Shown: piece by piece, positions 9,682-18,658 of the stretch | How positions within the stretch are numbered: position 1 is the stretch's first letter | Layout: each line of letters opens with the position of its first letter | From: Niastella yeongjuensis | GTDB taxonomy: Bacteria > Bacteroidota > Bacteroidia > Chitinophagales > Chitinophagaceae | Direction: 5' to 3' | DNA: 64,000 bases | Assembly: GCF_900110245.1 (NCBI RefSeq) | Contig: NZ_FOCZ01000004.1 | Span: 186,001-250,000, forward strand | Notes under the pieces: model-generated | The model's input: the letters and a program-made list of their open reading frames with translations, nothing else | Told to the model about the DNA's origin: nothing | Databases searched by the model: none | Translations under genes and position numbers: made by a program

Positions 9682-10162
9682 TTTATTGTGTTTATTACAG
9701 TCAAATGTAAACTACTTTTTTGGGATCAGCCATGCTTCTTTGTAACTCGTTCCTTTCCGAAGGAATTGTTTTTCAACCAACCAGCGATTTTGCTCCGCCA
9801 ATTTAGTCGGGGTGGCTGCACAAATTTCGAACCATTATTTAGAGAATTTGATGGAAATTCAAAGGCTTAAACAGTTTTCAGGAAGGAGAAGTTCAGAATT
9901 CTATTTTACATTTTTATTGATTGGCGGTTGATAGGGATCGGGAGTACCAGCATTTGATTAATAGACACATCTCATCATGGTGTTTCGCCAAGCAAGCATC
10001 TTTTAAATTCTATTTTTGGGCAGATTTATCGGCTTATAAAGAGGAAAAGGAATTGTGAATAGTGTCTTTAGTTTATAGAAGGAAACTCCCGGGTCGGAAT
10101 TAGCCGAACAGGAAAAACCCGCCTGTGCTTCTACATAATCATTTAACTATTTAAAAGTAAAC
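9682..10162. other. Intergenic region with repeat copy A
   Basis: About 480 bp without a convincing gene; short open frames have no coding character. It contains copy A of the tRNA-3'-end-like repeat (9806-9833). The region before 10163 should hold the promoter of the truncated sulfatase, but I see no clear box. Confidence 0.45.
9806..9833. repeat. Degenerate tRNA-3'-end-like repeat, copy A
   Basis: Begins gtcggggtggctg and ends ttcgaacc. It aligns with copies B (10947), C (12406) and D (13933) under the loose pattern gtcggg-n-ctgga-n-ttcgaac. The pattern resembles the complement of a tRNA acceptor and T-arm, but the T-stem does not pair, so this is not a tRNA gene. Confidence 0.45.
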
Positions 10163-10759
10163 ATGAAAGCAAATAAAGATAAAAGCAATACAGATGGTAA
10201 GAGGAACCAGGGGGCATCCTCTCTGTCAAATGTTTTGCCGTTACCAACTCCCGGGTTCCATGGCCATATTGGCAACACCTATGCTGACTCTGAAGCGGAT
10301 AGTATTTCTTTGCCCACACCGCCTAAGGGAGCGCCCAATATCCTGGTGATCCTGCTTGATGATGTTGGCTTCGGTCAAACAAGTACGTTTGGAGGCCCAG
10401 CCAACACACCCACACTTCAAAAGCTGGCAGATGAGGGACTTCGCTATAATCGCTTTCATACAACCGCCTTGTGCACACCATCCCGGTCAGCATTGCTATC
10501 TGGTAGAAATCATCATTCTGTTCACAACGGTGTCATCTCGGAAATGGCTACCGGCTTCCCGGGATATGATGCGCTATGGCCGAAGGAAGCAGCATGTGTT
10601 GCAGAGATATTGAAGGGTCATTACTATAGCACCGCTGCCTTTGGCAAGTGGCACAATACACCCGACCACGAGCTCAGTGCAGCAGGGCCAGAAAAACTGG
10701 ATTCCCACCGTGCCTGGCAGGAATTGGTTTTCGTATTTTCGTTTGTACCAACCCACTGA
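10163..10759 (+). pseudogene. Arylsulfatase, truncated after ~175 residues
   Basis: The frame encodes a recognisable N-terminal third of a type I sulfatase. N-I-L-V-I-L-L-D-D-V-G-F-G at about 59-71 supplies the metal-binding aspartates. C-T-P-S-R (about 104-108) is the formylglycine-forming C-x-P-S-R motif, and G-K-W-H-N-T-P near 160 is the conserved lysine/histidine block. Homology ends at the A-A-G-P stretch near 10690; the remaining 25 codons read through a different gene out of frame before a stop. A full sulfatase of this type is roughly 500-800 aa, so all of the C-terminal domain is lost and the product should be inactive. No signal peptide is evident. Confidence 0.85.
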
Positions 10760-10808
10760 AGCCTATTTTGATCGTTCATGGCCACTGCCCGACTTTGAAC
10801 AGATATAA
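10683..10808 (+). pseudogene. C-terminal remnant of a DUF1254/DUF1214 protein
   Basis: In a frame different from the sulfatase, 10683-10808 encodes about 41 residues beginning Q-G-Q-K-N-W-I-P-T-V-P-G and continuing N-W-F-S-Y-F-R-L-Y-Q-P-T-E-A-Y-F-D to end W-P-L-P-D-F-E-Q-I and a TAA. As I know the family, this is the standard C-terminal signature of DUF1254/DUF1214 proteins (N-W-x-x-T-x-P-G-x-x-W-F, R-x-Y-x-P-T, F-D-x-x-W-x-L-P-D). No start or N-terminal part exists here. It is the tail of a gene whose body was removed in the deletion that also truncated the sulfatase. Confidence 0.72.
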
Positions 10809-11195
10809 TCAAAATCATAATATTGGAAAGACCCTCACATCAACTAATATCGGGCTTGACCGAATTCTATTTAGCTTTTAGTTGTTAACTTCAGCATTAG
10901 TAAATTTTCTTTGGCTTCGGTTCCGGGCGGACACAGCAACAATTCGGTCGGGTGGACTGGACAAATGTCGAACTGCCTCCTTAAAAGTCTTGTTGAATTT
11001 CAGAGAATTAAACATATTATTCGTATGGAATAAATGGCTCTATCTTTTTTTGGAATTACTGCGCGATTTACAAGACATCCTGCTCGCGGAGATTGTCAGG
11101 CGAAAGTACGCTAACCCCAAACCATTGTTGCATACCGCTCACGCCTAGGTTTTTTGATATTGGTAAAATGTCTATTTTACAGCAATTTCTTTTCA
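10809..11195. other. Intergenic region with repeat copy B
   Basis: About 390 bp between the sulfatase/DUF1254 scar and the next gene. A plus-strand open frame at 10882-11148 has no recognisable content and runs through repeat copy B, so I regard it as non-coding. Confidence 0.45.
10947..10973. repeat. Degenerate tRNA-3'-end-like repeat, copy B
   Basis: gtcgggtggactggac followed by tcgaac. Second copy of the dispersed element, located just after the deletion scar and before the zinc-ribbon-like gene. Confidence 0.45.
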
Positions 11196-12311
11196 ATGAT
11201 CAATATTACCTCATTTGAAACGCTTGATAAGGCCATCAAGCTGGCTGGCGGAGAACCAACAGTACTGGAAGCATTGTGGGATGGCGACACATCTGGATGG
11301 TATTTGTATTTGAATTTACATGTAATAATAAAAAAACTCTTTTCTATTAAAAAAGAAGTTAGGTATTTAGGTACAATTAGTCTGGGCGGAGACATTAGGT
11401 TGTTCAATGGAACCGTACCACCCTGGCCTGAGGCTGAACTGGCAAAAGAATGGGGCAAGATGGCCAATGAAAAATATGGATTGATCTTTTATTTTCCATC
11501 TGATAAAGAACCGGATAATAATTGCCCTGGTTGGGAGCAACGGCATTTAGCCATTCAATGTGCTGATTGTGCTAAGATGATCATCCCTACCGATAGCCCT
11601 TACTTGTCAAAGGAAATTTGTTATAGTTGTCATCTAAAGCGAGAATTCAACAATAAAATAAAAAATGCCGAGCCTTACGATGATGGCGTTAATTTGTTCA
11701 TGGTAAAAGATGAAGAGTATAATCATTTAGGTTATAGTAGTTTTTTAGACGGATTTTCCATGGCCCCATTCATTGATGACACAGTGCAATCCCGACGGGA
11801 GAAAAGACTAGTTGATATCGTTACTATTGATGAGCTGGATATTTCGATTATAAAAGAAAAAATTGAACAGGCACTTGATGAAAAAGTGGCAGTTTATAAA
11901 TCAGCTGAATTCCCTCCAGATTTTCCTGAAAAATTTAAAAGTAATATAAAACGACATACTGTCGAATACAAGGGAAATAAATATGAATTGATAGAGCGGT
12001 TAAACGAAGAGCATTCGAAAATTGACGGATTAGTGTGGGCGCTTGAAATGGTTGACAAGGCCATTTCTGGGAATTATTGTTTCAAGATCTATTTCAAGAA
12101 TGGGTTTACTTACCGGGATGATGCTGTATTACGGTTTGTGAACTTTGTTAGTAATGGCTCAACCTCCCTGGCGGCGATTGTGCAGCAGTACAGCGGTATA
12201 TTAACGGAAACGGAGGTGCAGGATACAGTTACAAAGATGGAGAAGGCTGGTTGTTTGATAATAGAGGGAGAAATTGTACAGACTACAGATGTAACCAGGA
12301 AGCTGTTGTAG
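11196..12311 (+). CDS. Hypothetical protein with a four-cysteine zinc-binding knuckle
   Basis: A 371-aa soluble protein. ATG 11196 is preferred to a TTG 42 bp upstream. I do not recognise a named family. Residues about 122-150 contain C-A-D-C and, 19 residues later, C-Y-S-C-H, a CxxC...CxxC pattern that would bind zinc. The last ~60 residues (N-F-V-S-N-G-S-T-S-L-A-A-I-V-Q-Q-Y-S to the end) look like a small winged-helix. AT-rich codon use and flanking by copies B and C of the dispersed repeat suggest acquisition. No signal peptide, so cytoplasmic. Confidence 0.6.
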   Translation: MINITSFETLDKAIKLAGGEPTVLEALWDGDTSGWYLYLNLHVIIKKLFSIKKEVRYLGTISLGGDIRLFNGTVPPWPEAELAKEWGKMANEKYGLIFYFPSDKEPDNNCPGWEQRHLAIQCADCAKMIIPTDSPYLSKEICYSCHLKREFNNKIKNAEPYDDGVNLFMVKDEEYNHLGYSSFLDGFSMAPFIDDTVQSRREKRLVDIVTIDELDISIIKEKIEQALDEKVAVYKSAEFPPDFPEKFKSNIKRHTVEYKGNKYELIERLNEEHSKIDGLVWALEMVDKAISGNYCFKIYFKNGFTYRDDAVLRFVNFVSNGSTSLAAIVQQYSGILTETEVQDTVTKMEKAGCLIIEGEIVQTTDVTRKLL

Positions 12312-12374
12312 ATTCATAAGGTTTAGGATGTAAGCTATTGCGCCTAAGATTGAGGCGAAACCATAAAAACAAAT

Positions 12375-12395
12375 TCCCGACGGTAACCGTCGGGA
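12375..12395. repeat. Perfect 10-bp inverted repeat
   Basis: Arms tcccgacggt (12375-12384) and accgtcggga (12386-12395) with one base between them. No T-run follows on the plus strand, so it is not a standard terminator. It adjoins repeat copy C, whose gtcggg start repeats part of the arm. Confidence 0.75.
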
Positions 12396-12405
12396 CTACT
12401 TGTTA

Positions 12406-12432
12406 GTCGGGCAACTGGACGAAGTTCGAACC
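12406..12432. repeat. Degenerate tRNA-3'-end-like repeat, copy C
   Basis: gtcgggcaactggac then gaagttcgaacc. Third copy, between the genes ending at 12311 and starting at 12535. Confidence 0.45.
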
Positions 12433-12534
12433 TACTGATACAAGATTTTAAAGCCTTAGCCAAGAGGACTTTTGTGCTACGTTAATACGTATCTGAAGAA
12501 AGGAATCGTGAAATAATATTAAAAGTCCAGTAAA

Positions 12535-12828
12535 ATGACGAAAGCTTTAAAGCATCTTCTAGCGGTAATGCTTATACATTTCCTCCTTATTCATTTTGGA
12601 ATTTATTACATTACTCCTCCATTTCTTGTCAAAAATGAAATTCAAACCTTTTTGGATAAAGAATATAATAAGAAATTCAAAGTAGTTAAGGTAAAGACAG
12701 AATATAGCCCTGACCTTTTTCATCAGCCAACTGGATATTCTCTGGTGTTAAAAGATAGCGATGGATTAGAGTTTGATAATGTCTATGTGCAAAACAACAA
12801 AGAAGTCAGTGCATTACGAAAGAATTAA
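12535..12828 (+). CDS. Small hypothetical protein with N-terminal membrane segment
   Basis: A 97-aa protein. Residues 7-26 form one hydrophobic helix (signal anchor or signal peptide), then a soluble part with N-K-K-F-K-V-V-K-V-K-T-E-Y-S and Q-P-T-G-Y-S-L-V-L-K-D, which looks like a small alternating-strand domain. I do not know the family. It stands alone between repeat copy C and the DUF6438-like gene. Confidence 0.5.
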   Translation: MTKALKHLLAVMLIHFLLIHFGIYYITPPFLVKNEIQTFLDKEYNKKFKVVKVKTEYSPDLFHQPTGYSLVLKDSDGLEFDNVYVQNNKEVSALRKN

Positions 12829-13023
12829 ATATATAATATATTTAGCCGAGATTTGGCCGATTAGTCTTCTGAATTTCTATTAAGAGAAATTAAAAAAGAG
12901 CCAGGCTGATATTATGCAAGTGTTGAGATTATTGCATCCTCTTGTTGATATATTTGCATTTGCAGGATCTGGGCATACTTCACAGTTAGATGCAAATGTT
13001 GTTTTATAATTTATAAATAATGT

Positions 13024-13853
13024 ATGAGAGCTATTTTTTTAGCAGTATTCATGGCAATTTCATTGATTTCCGTCGCAAACAAAATAGACGAGCTTAAAAT
13101 TGAATCAGAGATAGTGCATTTTGTTGATGAGCTTTCAGGATACACTACAGTATTTCCAAAATCGATTCCTTCCGATCTGTCGCATATCAGATTCTTGAAA
13201 ATCGATATTGATAACAATGGATCAACAGATCTTCTTGTAAATGATCGAAAAATTTTTGCAATCGTTGATGCTGGTAATGACAAATTCGAATTGAAATACG
13301 TAGGTACAGAACATAAGGAAAACAGGTTAGTCAGAATAGACACAACAGGCACGATGCCAATCCTGATAATCAAAAAGCAAAATGGTTATCAAAACCGATA
13401 TCAACCAAAATTCGCTGAAATGCTGGATTCCATAACATACCAGTTTAATGGTTTCATCGAGTATAATAGTAAGCCAAAGGAAATAAAATTAGAAAGAATT
13501 AAGATTAGCAGTGAGCGATGCTTTGGTTCCTGCCCAATATATGAACTTACCGTTGATAGTAACAGAAGTGCAGCATTAAATGCTAAGGCATATATGAAGC
13601 ATGAAGGCTTACTGAAAACTAAAATTGACAAAAGTCTTTCGATGAATTCATCAGTTTGTTAAGCTATCTAAATCCTGATTCTTTAAAAGCCGACTACTCT
13701 ATTGATGCAACGGACAATCCGGCAATCAATATTGAAATTAAGTATAACGGAACCTTAAAGGAAATCCACGATTATGGGTTAGAGGGTAGTTTGGGATTAC
13801 GACAGTTTTATTCTTTAATTGAAAAACTAGTCGAAAATCAAAAATGGCGGTAA
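13024..13853 (+). pseudogene. DUF6438-like exported protein, frameshifted
   Basis: The first frame (13024-13662, 212 aa) starts with a signal peptide and reaches C-F-G-S-C-P-I-Y-E-L near residue 165, which I associate with DUF6438. After D-K it runs into unrelated residues and stops. The second frame (to 13853) continues the expected pattern: S-F-D-E-F-I-S-L-L-S-Y-L, then A-T-D-N-P-A-I-N-I-E-I-K-Y-N-G and I-H-D-Y-G-L-E-G. The frames are restored if the A-run at 13630-13633 has five instead of four A residues, giving D-K-K-S-F-D-E-F. The repaired protein would be 276 aa. Whether the lesion is biological or a sequencing error cannot be told here. Confidence 0.72.
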
Positions 13854-13884
13854 TTAAGTCTATTTAAACAAGAATACTTCAAAC

Positions 13885-13921
13885 CAAAAAGAGCCTTCAA
13901 ATCCAATGACTTGAAGACTCC
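13885..13921 (-). terminator. Minus-strand terminator (distal)
   Basis: On the minus strand gagtcttcaa pairs with ttgaaggctc across a ten-base loop and is followed by tttttg. It lies beyond the SusD gene and a nearer terminator at 13983-14015, so it backs up termination of the SusCD operon. Confidence 0.6.
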
Positions 13922-13932
13922 TGTAAATTTCT

Positions 13933-13954
13933 GTCGGGCCGGCTGGATTCTAAC
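13933..13954. repeat. Degenerate tRNA-3'-end-like repeat, copy D
   Basis: gtcgggccggctggatt followed by ctaac. The shortest and most divergent of the four copies, at the right edge of the accessory stretch and directly between the two minus-strand terminators. Confidence 0.35.
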
Positions 13955-13982
13955 AACAATAACATCACTGCCACCGATGATT

Positions 13983-14015
13983 AAAAAAAAGAGCCCCGTT
14001 TTCACGAGACTCTCT
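13983..14015 (-). terminator. Intrinsic terminator of SusCD operon 1
   Basis: Minus-strand stem agagtctcg / cggggctct (two G-U pairs) with a short tgaaaa loop and an eight-base T-run, 24 bp downstream of the SusD stop at 14039. Confidence 0.8.
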
Positions 14016-14038
14016 TATACTAATTTTTACAGTAACAC

Positions 14039-15526
14039 CTAATAGCCATCATTCTGAACAAGCGCAGGCTTATTCAGGTCTATCTCCGGCTGTGGCAATG
14101 GCCAGAACTCATTATTATCTTTATAGATCGTCTTCAATTCCGGATGCTTGGGGTTTTGAACAAAATCATTAAGCGTTTGTTTGGCGATGCCCCATCTTCT
14201 TAAATCAAAATACCGCTGCCCTTCAAGCGCCAGCTCTACCCTTCTCTCATGCCTGATCCGCTGACGCATGGCATCCTGAGATAATGCCGCAGGCAATGCA
14301 GCCATATTCACCCCAGGCCGGGCCCGTACATCATTCACCTGCTGGTAAACACTCGCATCTGCACCTACTGCTTCGTTCTGTGCTTCGGCATACATAAGTT
14401 TTACATCCGCATACCGCAGCAATACATAGTCCTGGTCATCGAGCAAACCGGGCACGGGGTTTTTAACCGCCGGATCGATAAACTTCTTAGTGGGATAAAA
14501 TCCATCTACCCACTCTGCTACACCCGGTGTTGCAGTAGTACCGGGATAAGGCCAGCCTTGCGCGGCGCCATCACCCGGGAAAAAGAAAGTCATTGTTTTC
14601 CTGGGGTCATTGGTTTCATATTCATCGATCATACTCTGCGTGCCCTGCACATCCTTCCAGCCGGGACCAATCAGCAACACGTTCAAAGAATAGCCATGTG
14701 GTACAGCCGGTGCTTTGAATTGAATAGAAAATAGGATCTCAGGACTTGACGTTTGCGCCGGTTTGTAAAAATTACCGGCATAATCGGGGTTCAATGAAAA
14801 CAGTCCGGCATCGATGATCTTTTTGGCCATGGCTGCCGCTTCGGACCATCTCTTTTCATATAAGAACAAACGCGTCATATACCCTTCTGCAGCCGCTTTT
14901 ATTACATGACCGGTGGTGTATTTCACATCTGGCAAATAAGCGATCGCTGAATCCCAATCCAGTTCCACCTGTTTCAAGATCTCAGCCCGGGGGCTTTTTG
15001 CCTTTGTGCTTTTATAGTCTATCGTAAACGGATCCTCCAGCACGAGGGGCACATTGCCATAGGTCATAGCCAGGTAGTAATAATTAAAACCCCTGATGAA
15101 GTACGCTTCCCCACGATACTGATTCAACTTATCGCCCGACAGTACTTTGTTTACATTCACCAAAAAAGTATTCACTGCGGCAATAGCCCGATAACAATTG
15201 TAATAGGTAGTATTGGGGAAACCATTGCTGGTAGGCGACAATCCAGCTACCGACGCTTCCTGTGCACCTGCCAGGCTATGCTGGCTATAGGAATTATCAC
15301 TGAAGTTCTCCCACCACATAGGGGCAAACTGGTCTACCCCACTGCCGGCATTGCTGTAAAAAGTGTTGTACAACCCACTCAATGCCAGGTCGGCATCGCC
15401 GGGTGATGTCCAGAACACGGTTGTAGATAACTGATCGGGCGGCGTAAGGTCTAATTTTTTACAGGAATAAAAACCGGTAATGGTTAGTAACAATATAATG
15501 GACGGAATATATTTCTTGCGATTCAT
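14039..15526 (-). CDS. SusD/RagB family nutrient-uptake outer membrane lipoprotein
   Basis: A 495-aa SusD homologue. N-terminal export segment with F-Y-S-C-K-K near residue 22 (lipoprotein cysteine), then the typical S-T-T-V-F-W and D-A-D-L-A-L-S-G-L-Y-N helix and Y-N-C-Y-R-A-I-A-A-V-N-T-F-L. The C-terminus has L-R-Y-A-D-V-K-L-M-Y-A-E-A-Q-N-E and I-R-H-E-R-R-V-E-L-A-L-E-G-Q-R-Y-F-D-L-R-R-W-G, both diagnostic of the RagB/SusD family. SusD proteins cap the SusC transporter and bind glycans or peptides at the cell surface. Its ATG is 18 bp after the SusC stop, so the two form one operon. No adjacent glycosidase indicates the substrate. Confidence 0.95.
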   Translation of the reverse strand: MNRKKYIPSIILLLTITGFYSCKKLDLTPPDQLSTTVFWTSPGDADLALSGLYNTFYSNAGSGVDQFAPMWWENFSDNSYSQHSLAGAQEASVAGLSPTSNGFPNTTYYNCYRAIAAVNTFLVNVNKVLSGDKLNQYRGEAYFIRGFNYYYLAMTYGNVPLVLEDPFTIDYKSTKAKSPRAEILKQVELDWDSAIAYLPDVKYTTGHVIKAAAEGYMTRLFLYEKRWSEAAAMAKKIIDAGLFSLNPDYAGNFYKPAQTSSPEILFSIQFKAPAVPHGYSLNVLLIGPGWKDVQGTQSMIDEYETNDPRKTMTFFFPGDGAAQGWPYPGTTATPGVAEWVDGFYPTKKFIDPAVKNPVPGLLDDQDYVLLRYADVKLMYAEAQNEAVGADASVYQQVNDVRARPGVNMAALPAALSQDAMRQRIRHERRVELALEGQRYFDLRRWGIAKQTLNDFVQNPKHPELKTIYKDNNEFWPLPQPEIDLNKPALVQNDGY

Positions 15527-15544
15527 GTTTTTCTTTTTGCAGGT

Positions 15545-18500
15545 TTAAAATTCTACAGCAGCGCCAAAAGTGAAGGTCCTGTTTTGTGGATAATTGGCAA
15601 ATCCATACCAGGCATCAGGTTTATAACTTAAATTAAGCCTCTCGGGATCTGCGCCTTGTTTTAAAGGCGTGAACACGGCGAGGTTGTCAACAGTAGCGTA
15701 CAACCGTAATGATTTTACTCCGCTTATGAATTGTATGGGTAAATGATAACTTACCTGCACATTTTTTATGCGCATGAAACTCGCATCGTATAAATGGAAA
15801 GTTGACTGATAGTTGGTGATTTTCGGATAGCCATAAAAGCCGAGGTACAATTTGGGCATGGTGGTGGATGGATTGGTTGGTGTCCACCGGTCGAGCCAAT
15901 CAGTTGTTGGCGGTGCCCCCTGTGCAAAAGGATCTGTTCCCCATTTATACAGATACACTTTGTTTCCCTGTGATCCATACAACTGCACGCTTATATCAAA
16001 ACGTTTATAACTTCCTCCGAAGGTGAACGAATACTGAAAGTTCGGATACTGGCCTGCTACCACCTTACGGTCATCGGCATTTACAATATTATCACCAGTC
16101 ACGTCTTTATACTTGATATCCCCAGGCGTGGGTGCTCCACCCAGTGAAGATTGATCGGGCGATTTGTTGATCTCATCCTGGCTTTGAAAAATGCCATCCA
16201 TCTGATACAGGTAAAAAGAGTTGATGGGTTCTCCATTTCTCATGATCAGCTGGTTATCCGGACCGGTTATTACATCCTTCCCAAACGATACCAGCTTATT
16301 GCGGTATTGTGAAAAATTGGCCATCGCAAAATAAGAAATGTCTTTGTTGATCTTGTCCTGGTATTTCACCTGAAACTCAAACCCTTTATTACTTACTGCG
16401 CCGTCATTAATGGTAGGTGCATTCAAACCAAGCCACTGCGGCACCTGCGAGCCCCGTAAAATATCGTAGGTATATTTATTAAAATAGTCGGCCGAAAAAC
16501 TCAGGCGGTTGTTCAGTACCGACATATCAAAACCCAGGTCAAGACTTCTGGTTGTTTCCCAGGTAAGCGCCGGATCAACCAGCGTATTGGGAACAAAACC
16601 AGTGTTTACATTACCGGCAAAGGCATAATTGTTTTGACTCAGGATGGGCTGATAAGGATAATTACCAATGTTCTGATTACCCAGAATACCCCAGGAGCCG
16701 CGGAGTTTAAGGTCGTTCAACCAGCTTACATCACTCAGGAATGCTTCCTTCGATACGCGCCAGCCACCAGAGAAGGAATAGAACAAACCCCAACGATTGT
16801 TTTTAGGCAAACGGGAAGTTCCATCATACCGCACACTGGCACCGAACAGGTATTTATCGGCAAAGTCGTAGTTGGCGTTTCCATAAAAGCTTTGGATGGC
16901 CCAGATGGAAGAAGAACCACTGTTTGTTTGTCCATTGGCAGAACCGGCATTTAATTCGGTCAGGTAATTGGTAGGATAACCTGTTCTGGCCGCATTTTGA
17001 TACGTGTAATTATCCACTTCTTCCTGTGCGCCGGCCAGTAAACTGATACTATGCTCGCCCAGATGCTTCTGATAATTCAACTGGCTATACAGCGTTGTAT
17101 GAATTTCATCATTGCTGCCCTGAGAGTAACCCAAGGTGCTGCCCGGGTTGTAATTACCAGCCGGTGACAGATCATTGAAATAATATACAGGGACCGTAGG
17201 CACAAAGGTGCTGGACTTATTGTAATCGAAGAAAACACCGGCGCGGTTTTCCCATTTCAGGTCTTTGGTAATATCCACATCGAGCGACAGGTTGCCCTGG
17301 CCATAGTAATCCGGATTTTTCGTTTGCGCCATAGTAGCTGTCAGCACCGGATTTTTATTACCCATTTCTGTTGAATAGGCTTTATAGATCCACAAGCCAT
17401 CCTGGGTACGGGCCGGGTATAATGGCGACTGCGACAAGGTAGCAATATACAGGTCGGTACTGTTATTGAAAGGATAGGTACGGTTGCCATAACGGAATTG
17501 CATATTGGCACCCAGCGTCACTCTTTTGTTGACGCGGCTGTTCAATCCCATGCTAAGCGTATACTTTTTATAATCAAAACCCAGCATGGTACCTGGCTGG
17601 CTGGTATATCCCAAACCTACACTATAAGTGGTACCTTCTTTGCCACCGCTCAGGTTCAGGTAATGGTTTTGTACCACCGCTGTTGAGAACATATCATCCA
17701 GCCAGTTGTGGTTGGGATATTTCTGCCGGTCGGTCGCGTTCTTATACAAATCGATCTGCTGTTGGGTATAAACAGCCGCTTGTCCTGAATTGGCAGCTGC
17801 TTCATTCAACAGCTCCATATAGGTTGCTGAATTGGTGACCAGCTTTGGGAGTCTTGTTGGGTTAGAGATACCAACATTATAATTATAGGAAAGCGAAAAA
17901 CCACCTCCCTTGCCCTTTTTTGTTTTAATTACAATTACCCCATTGGCGCCGCGTGAACCATAGATAGCTGCCGAGGCGGCATCTTTCAATACGCTCACCG
18001 ATTCAATGTCATTGGCATTGATGGCAGATAAACTACCCGGTATCCCATCTACAATAACCAGCGGATTGGTACCTGCGCCGCTGAACGTGCCCACCCCTCT
18101 TATTAAGAGCTGCAGGTTTTCGTTACCGGGTTCGGCTGAGTTTTGGGTAACCGATAACCCTGGCAATTGTCCCTGCAATAAAGCAGCGGGATCTGTAGCC
18201 ACCCGTTTGGTAAGATCATCGCCCGAAACAGTGACCACAGAGGAGATGTTTTTGTGTTTGCTTTGGGTGCGGTACCCCACCACTACCACATCTTCATTTT
18301 GCACCGCAGTCGCCTGCATTGCCACATTAATTGTTTGATCGGCATCAGGCGCAACAATCTGCTGCGATTGATAGCCGATATAGGAAATAGTAATTACTGT
18401 ACCTGTTGGTACATGTAAAACAAACTTTCCGTTTTTGTCGGTACTAACAGCGGTACTTTTGTGTGTGCTGGTAACCACGCTGGCCCCTTCCAGCGGTTTC

Positions 18501-18658
18501 CCGGAAGCAGTTACCGTTCCGGAGAGGGTAACAGCAGGAGGATCTTGTGCAAAGCTGCCGGTTGCAGCGAATAGGAAAATGAATAAAAAAGAATGGAAAA
18601 GTTTCGGGTACCATTCAAAGGAAGACTGGCGTATGCGGCAATCATTTGTACTTTTCAT
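15545..18658 (-). CDS. SusC/RagA TonB-dependent outer membrane transporter
   Basis: 1037 aa from ATG 18658; an upstream in-frame start at 18784 would put 42 residues before the signal peptide and is unlikely. Signal peptide to about residue 37 (S-F-A-Q), CarboxypepD_reg-like domain about 44-120 (S-G-T-V-T-A-S-G-K-P-L-E-G-A-S-V), then V-V-V-V-G-Y-R-T-Q and the plug domain with G-A-G-T-N-P-L-V-I-V-D-G-I-P and Y-G-S-R-G-A-N-G-V-I-V-I-K-T-K-K-G (SusC signature). The rest is the 22-strand barrel ending in V-E-F. No STN domain, so it does not signal through FecR. Imports a SusD-captured oligomer using TonB energy. Confidence 0.95.
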   Translation of the reverse strand: MKSTNDCRIRQSSFEWYPKLFHSFLFIFLFAATGSFAQDPPAVTLSGTVTASGKPLEGASVVTSTHKSTAVSTDKNGKFVLHVPTGTVITISYIGYQSQQIVAPDADQTINVAMQATAVQNEDVVVVGYRTQSKHKNISSVVTVSGDDLTKRVATDPAALLQGQLPGLSVTQNSAEPGNENLQLLIRGVGTFSGAGTNPLVIVDGIPGSLSAINANDIESVSVLKDAASAAIYGSRGANGVIVIKTKKGKGGGFSLSYNYNVGISNPTRLPKLVTNSATYMELLNEAAANSGQAAVYTQQQIDLYKNATDRQKYPNHNWLDDMFSTAVVQNHYLNLSGGKEGTTYSVGLGYTSQPGTMLGFDYKKYTLSMGLNSRVNKRVTLGANMQFRYGNRTYPFNNSTDLYIATLSQSPLYPARTQDGLWIYKAYSTEMGNKNPVLTATMAQTKNPDYYGQGNLSLDVDITKDLKWENRAGVFFDYNKSSTFVPTVPVYYFNDLSPAGNYNPGSTLGYSQGSNDEIHTTLYSQLNYQKHLGEHSISLLAGAQEEVDNYTYQNAARTGYPTNYLTELNAGSANGQTNSGSSSIWAIQSFYGNANYDFADKYLFGASVRYDGTSRLPKNNRWGLFYSFSGGWRVSKEAFLSDVSWLNDLKLRGSWGILGNQNIGNYPYQPILSQNNYAFAGNVNTGFVPNTLVDPALTWETTRSLDLGFDMSVLNNRLSFSADYFNKYTYDILRGSQVPQWLGLNAPTINDGAVSNKGFEFQVKYQDKINKDISYFAMANFSQYRNKLVSFGKDVITGPDNQLIMRNGEPINSFYLYQMDGIFQSQDEINKSPDQSSLGGAPTPGDIKYKDVTGDNIVNADDRKVVAGQYPNFQYSFTFGGSYKRFDISVQLYGSQGNKVYLYKWGTDPFAQGAPPTTDWLDRWTPTNPSTTMPKLYLGFYGYPKITNYQSTFHLYDASFMRIKNVQVSYHLPIQFISGVKSLRLYATVDNLAVFTPLKQGADPERLNLSYKPDAWYGFANYPQNRTFTFGAAVEF

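Noticed and set aside
9688-9870. Small plus-strand ORF after 9681
   Set aside because: No coding features; overlaps repeat copy A.
10882-11148. 88-codon plus-strand ORF
   Set aside because: Runs through repeat copy B and shows no recognisable domain.
9806-13954. Integron attC sites or tRNA genes at the gtcggg...ttcgaac repeats
   Set aside because: No GTTRRRY/RYYYAAC pairing of attC arms and no complete cloverleaf can be formed, so neither is supported.
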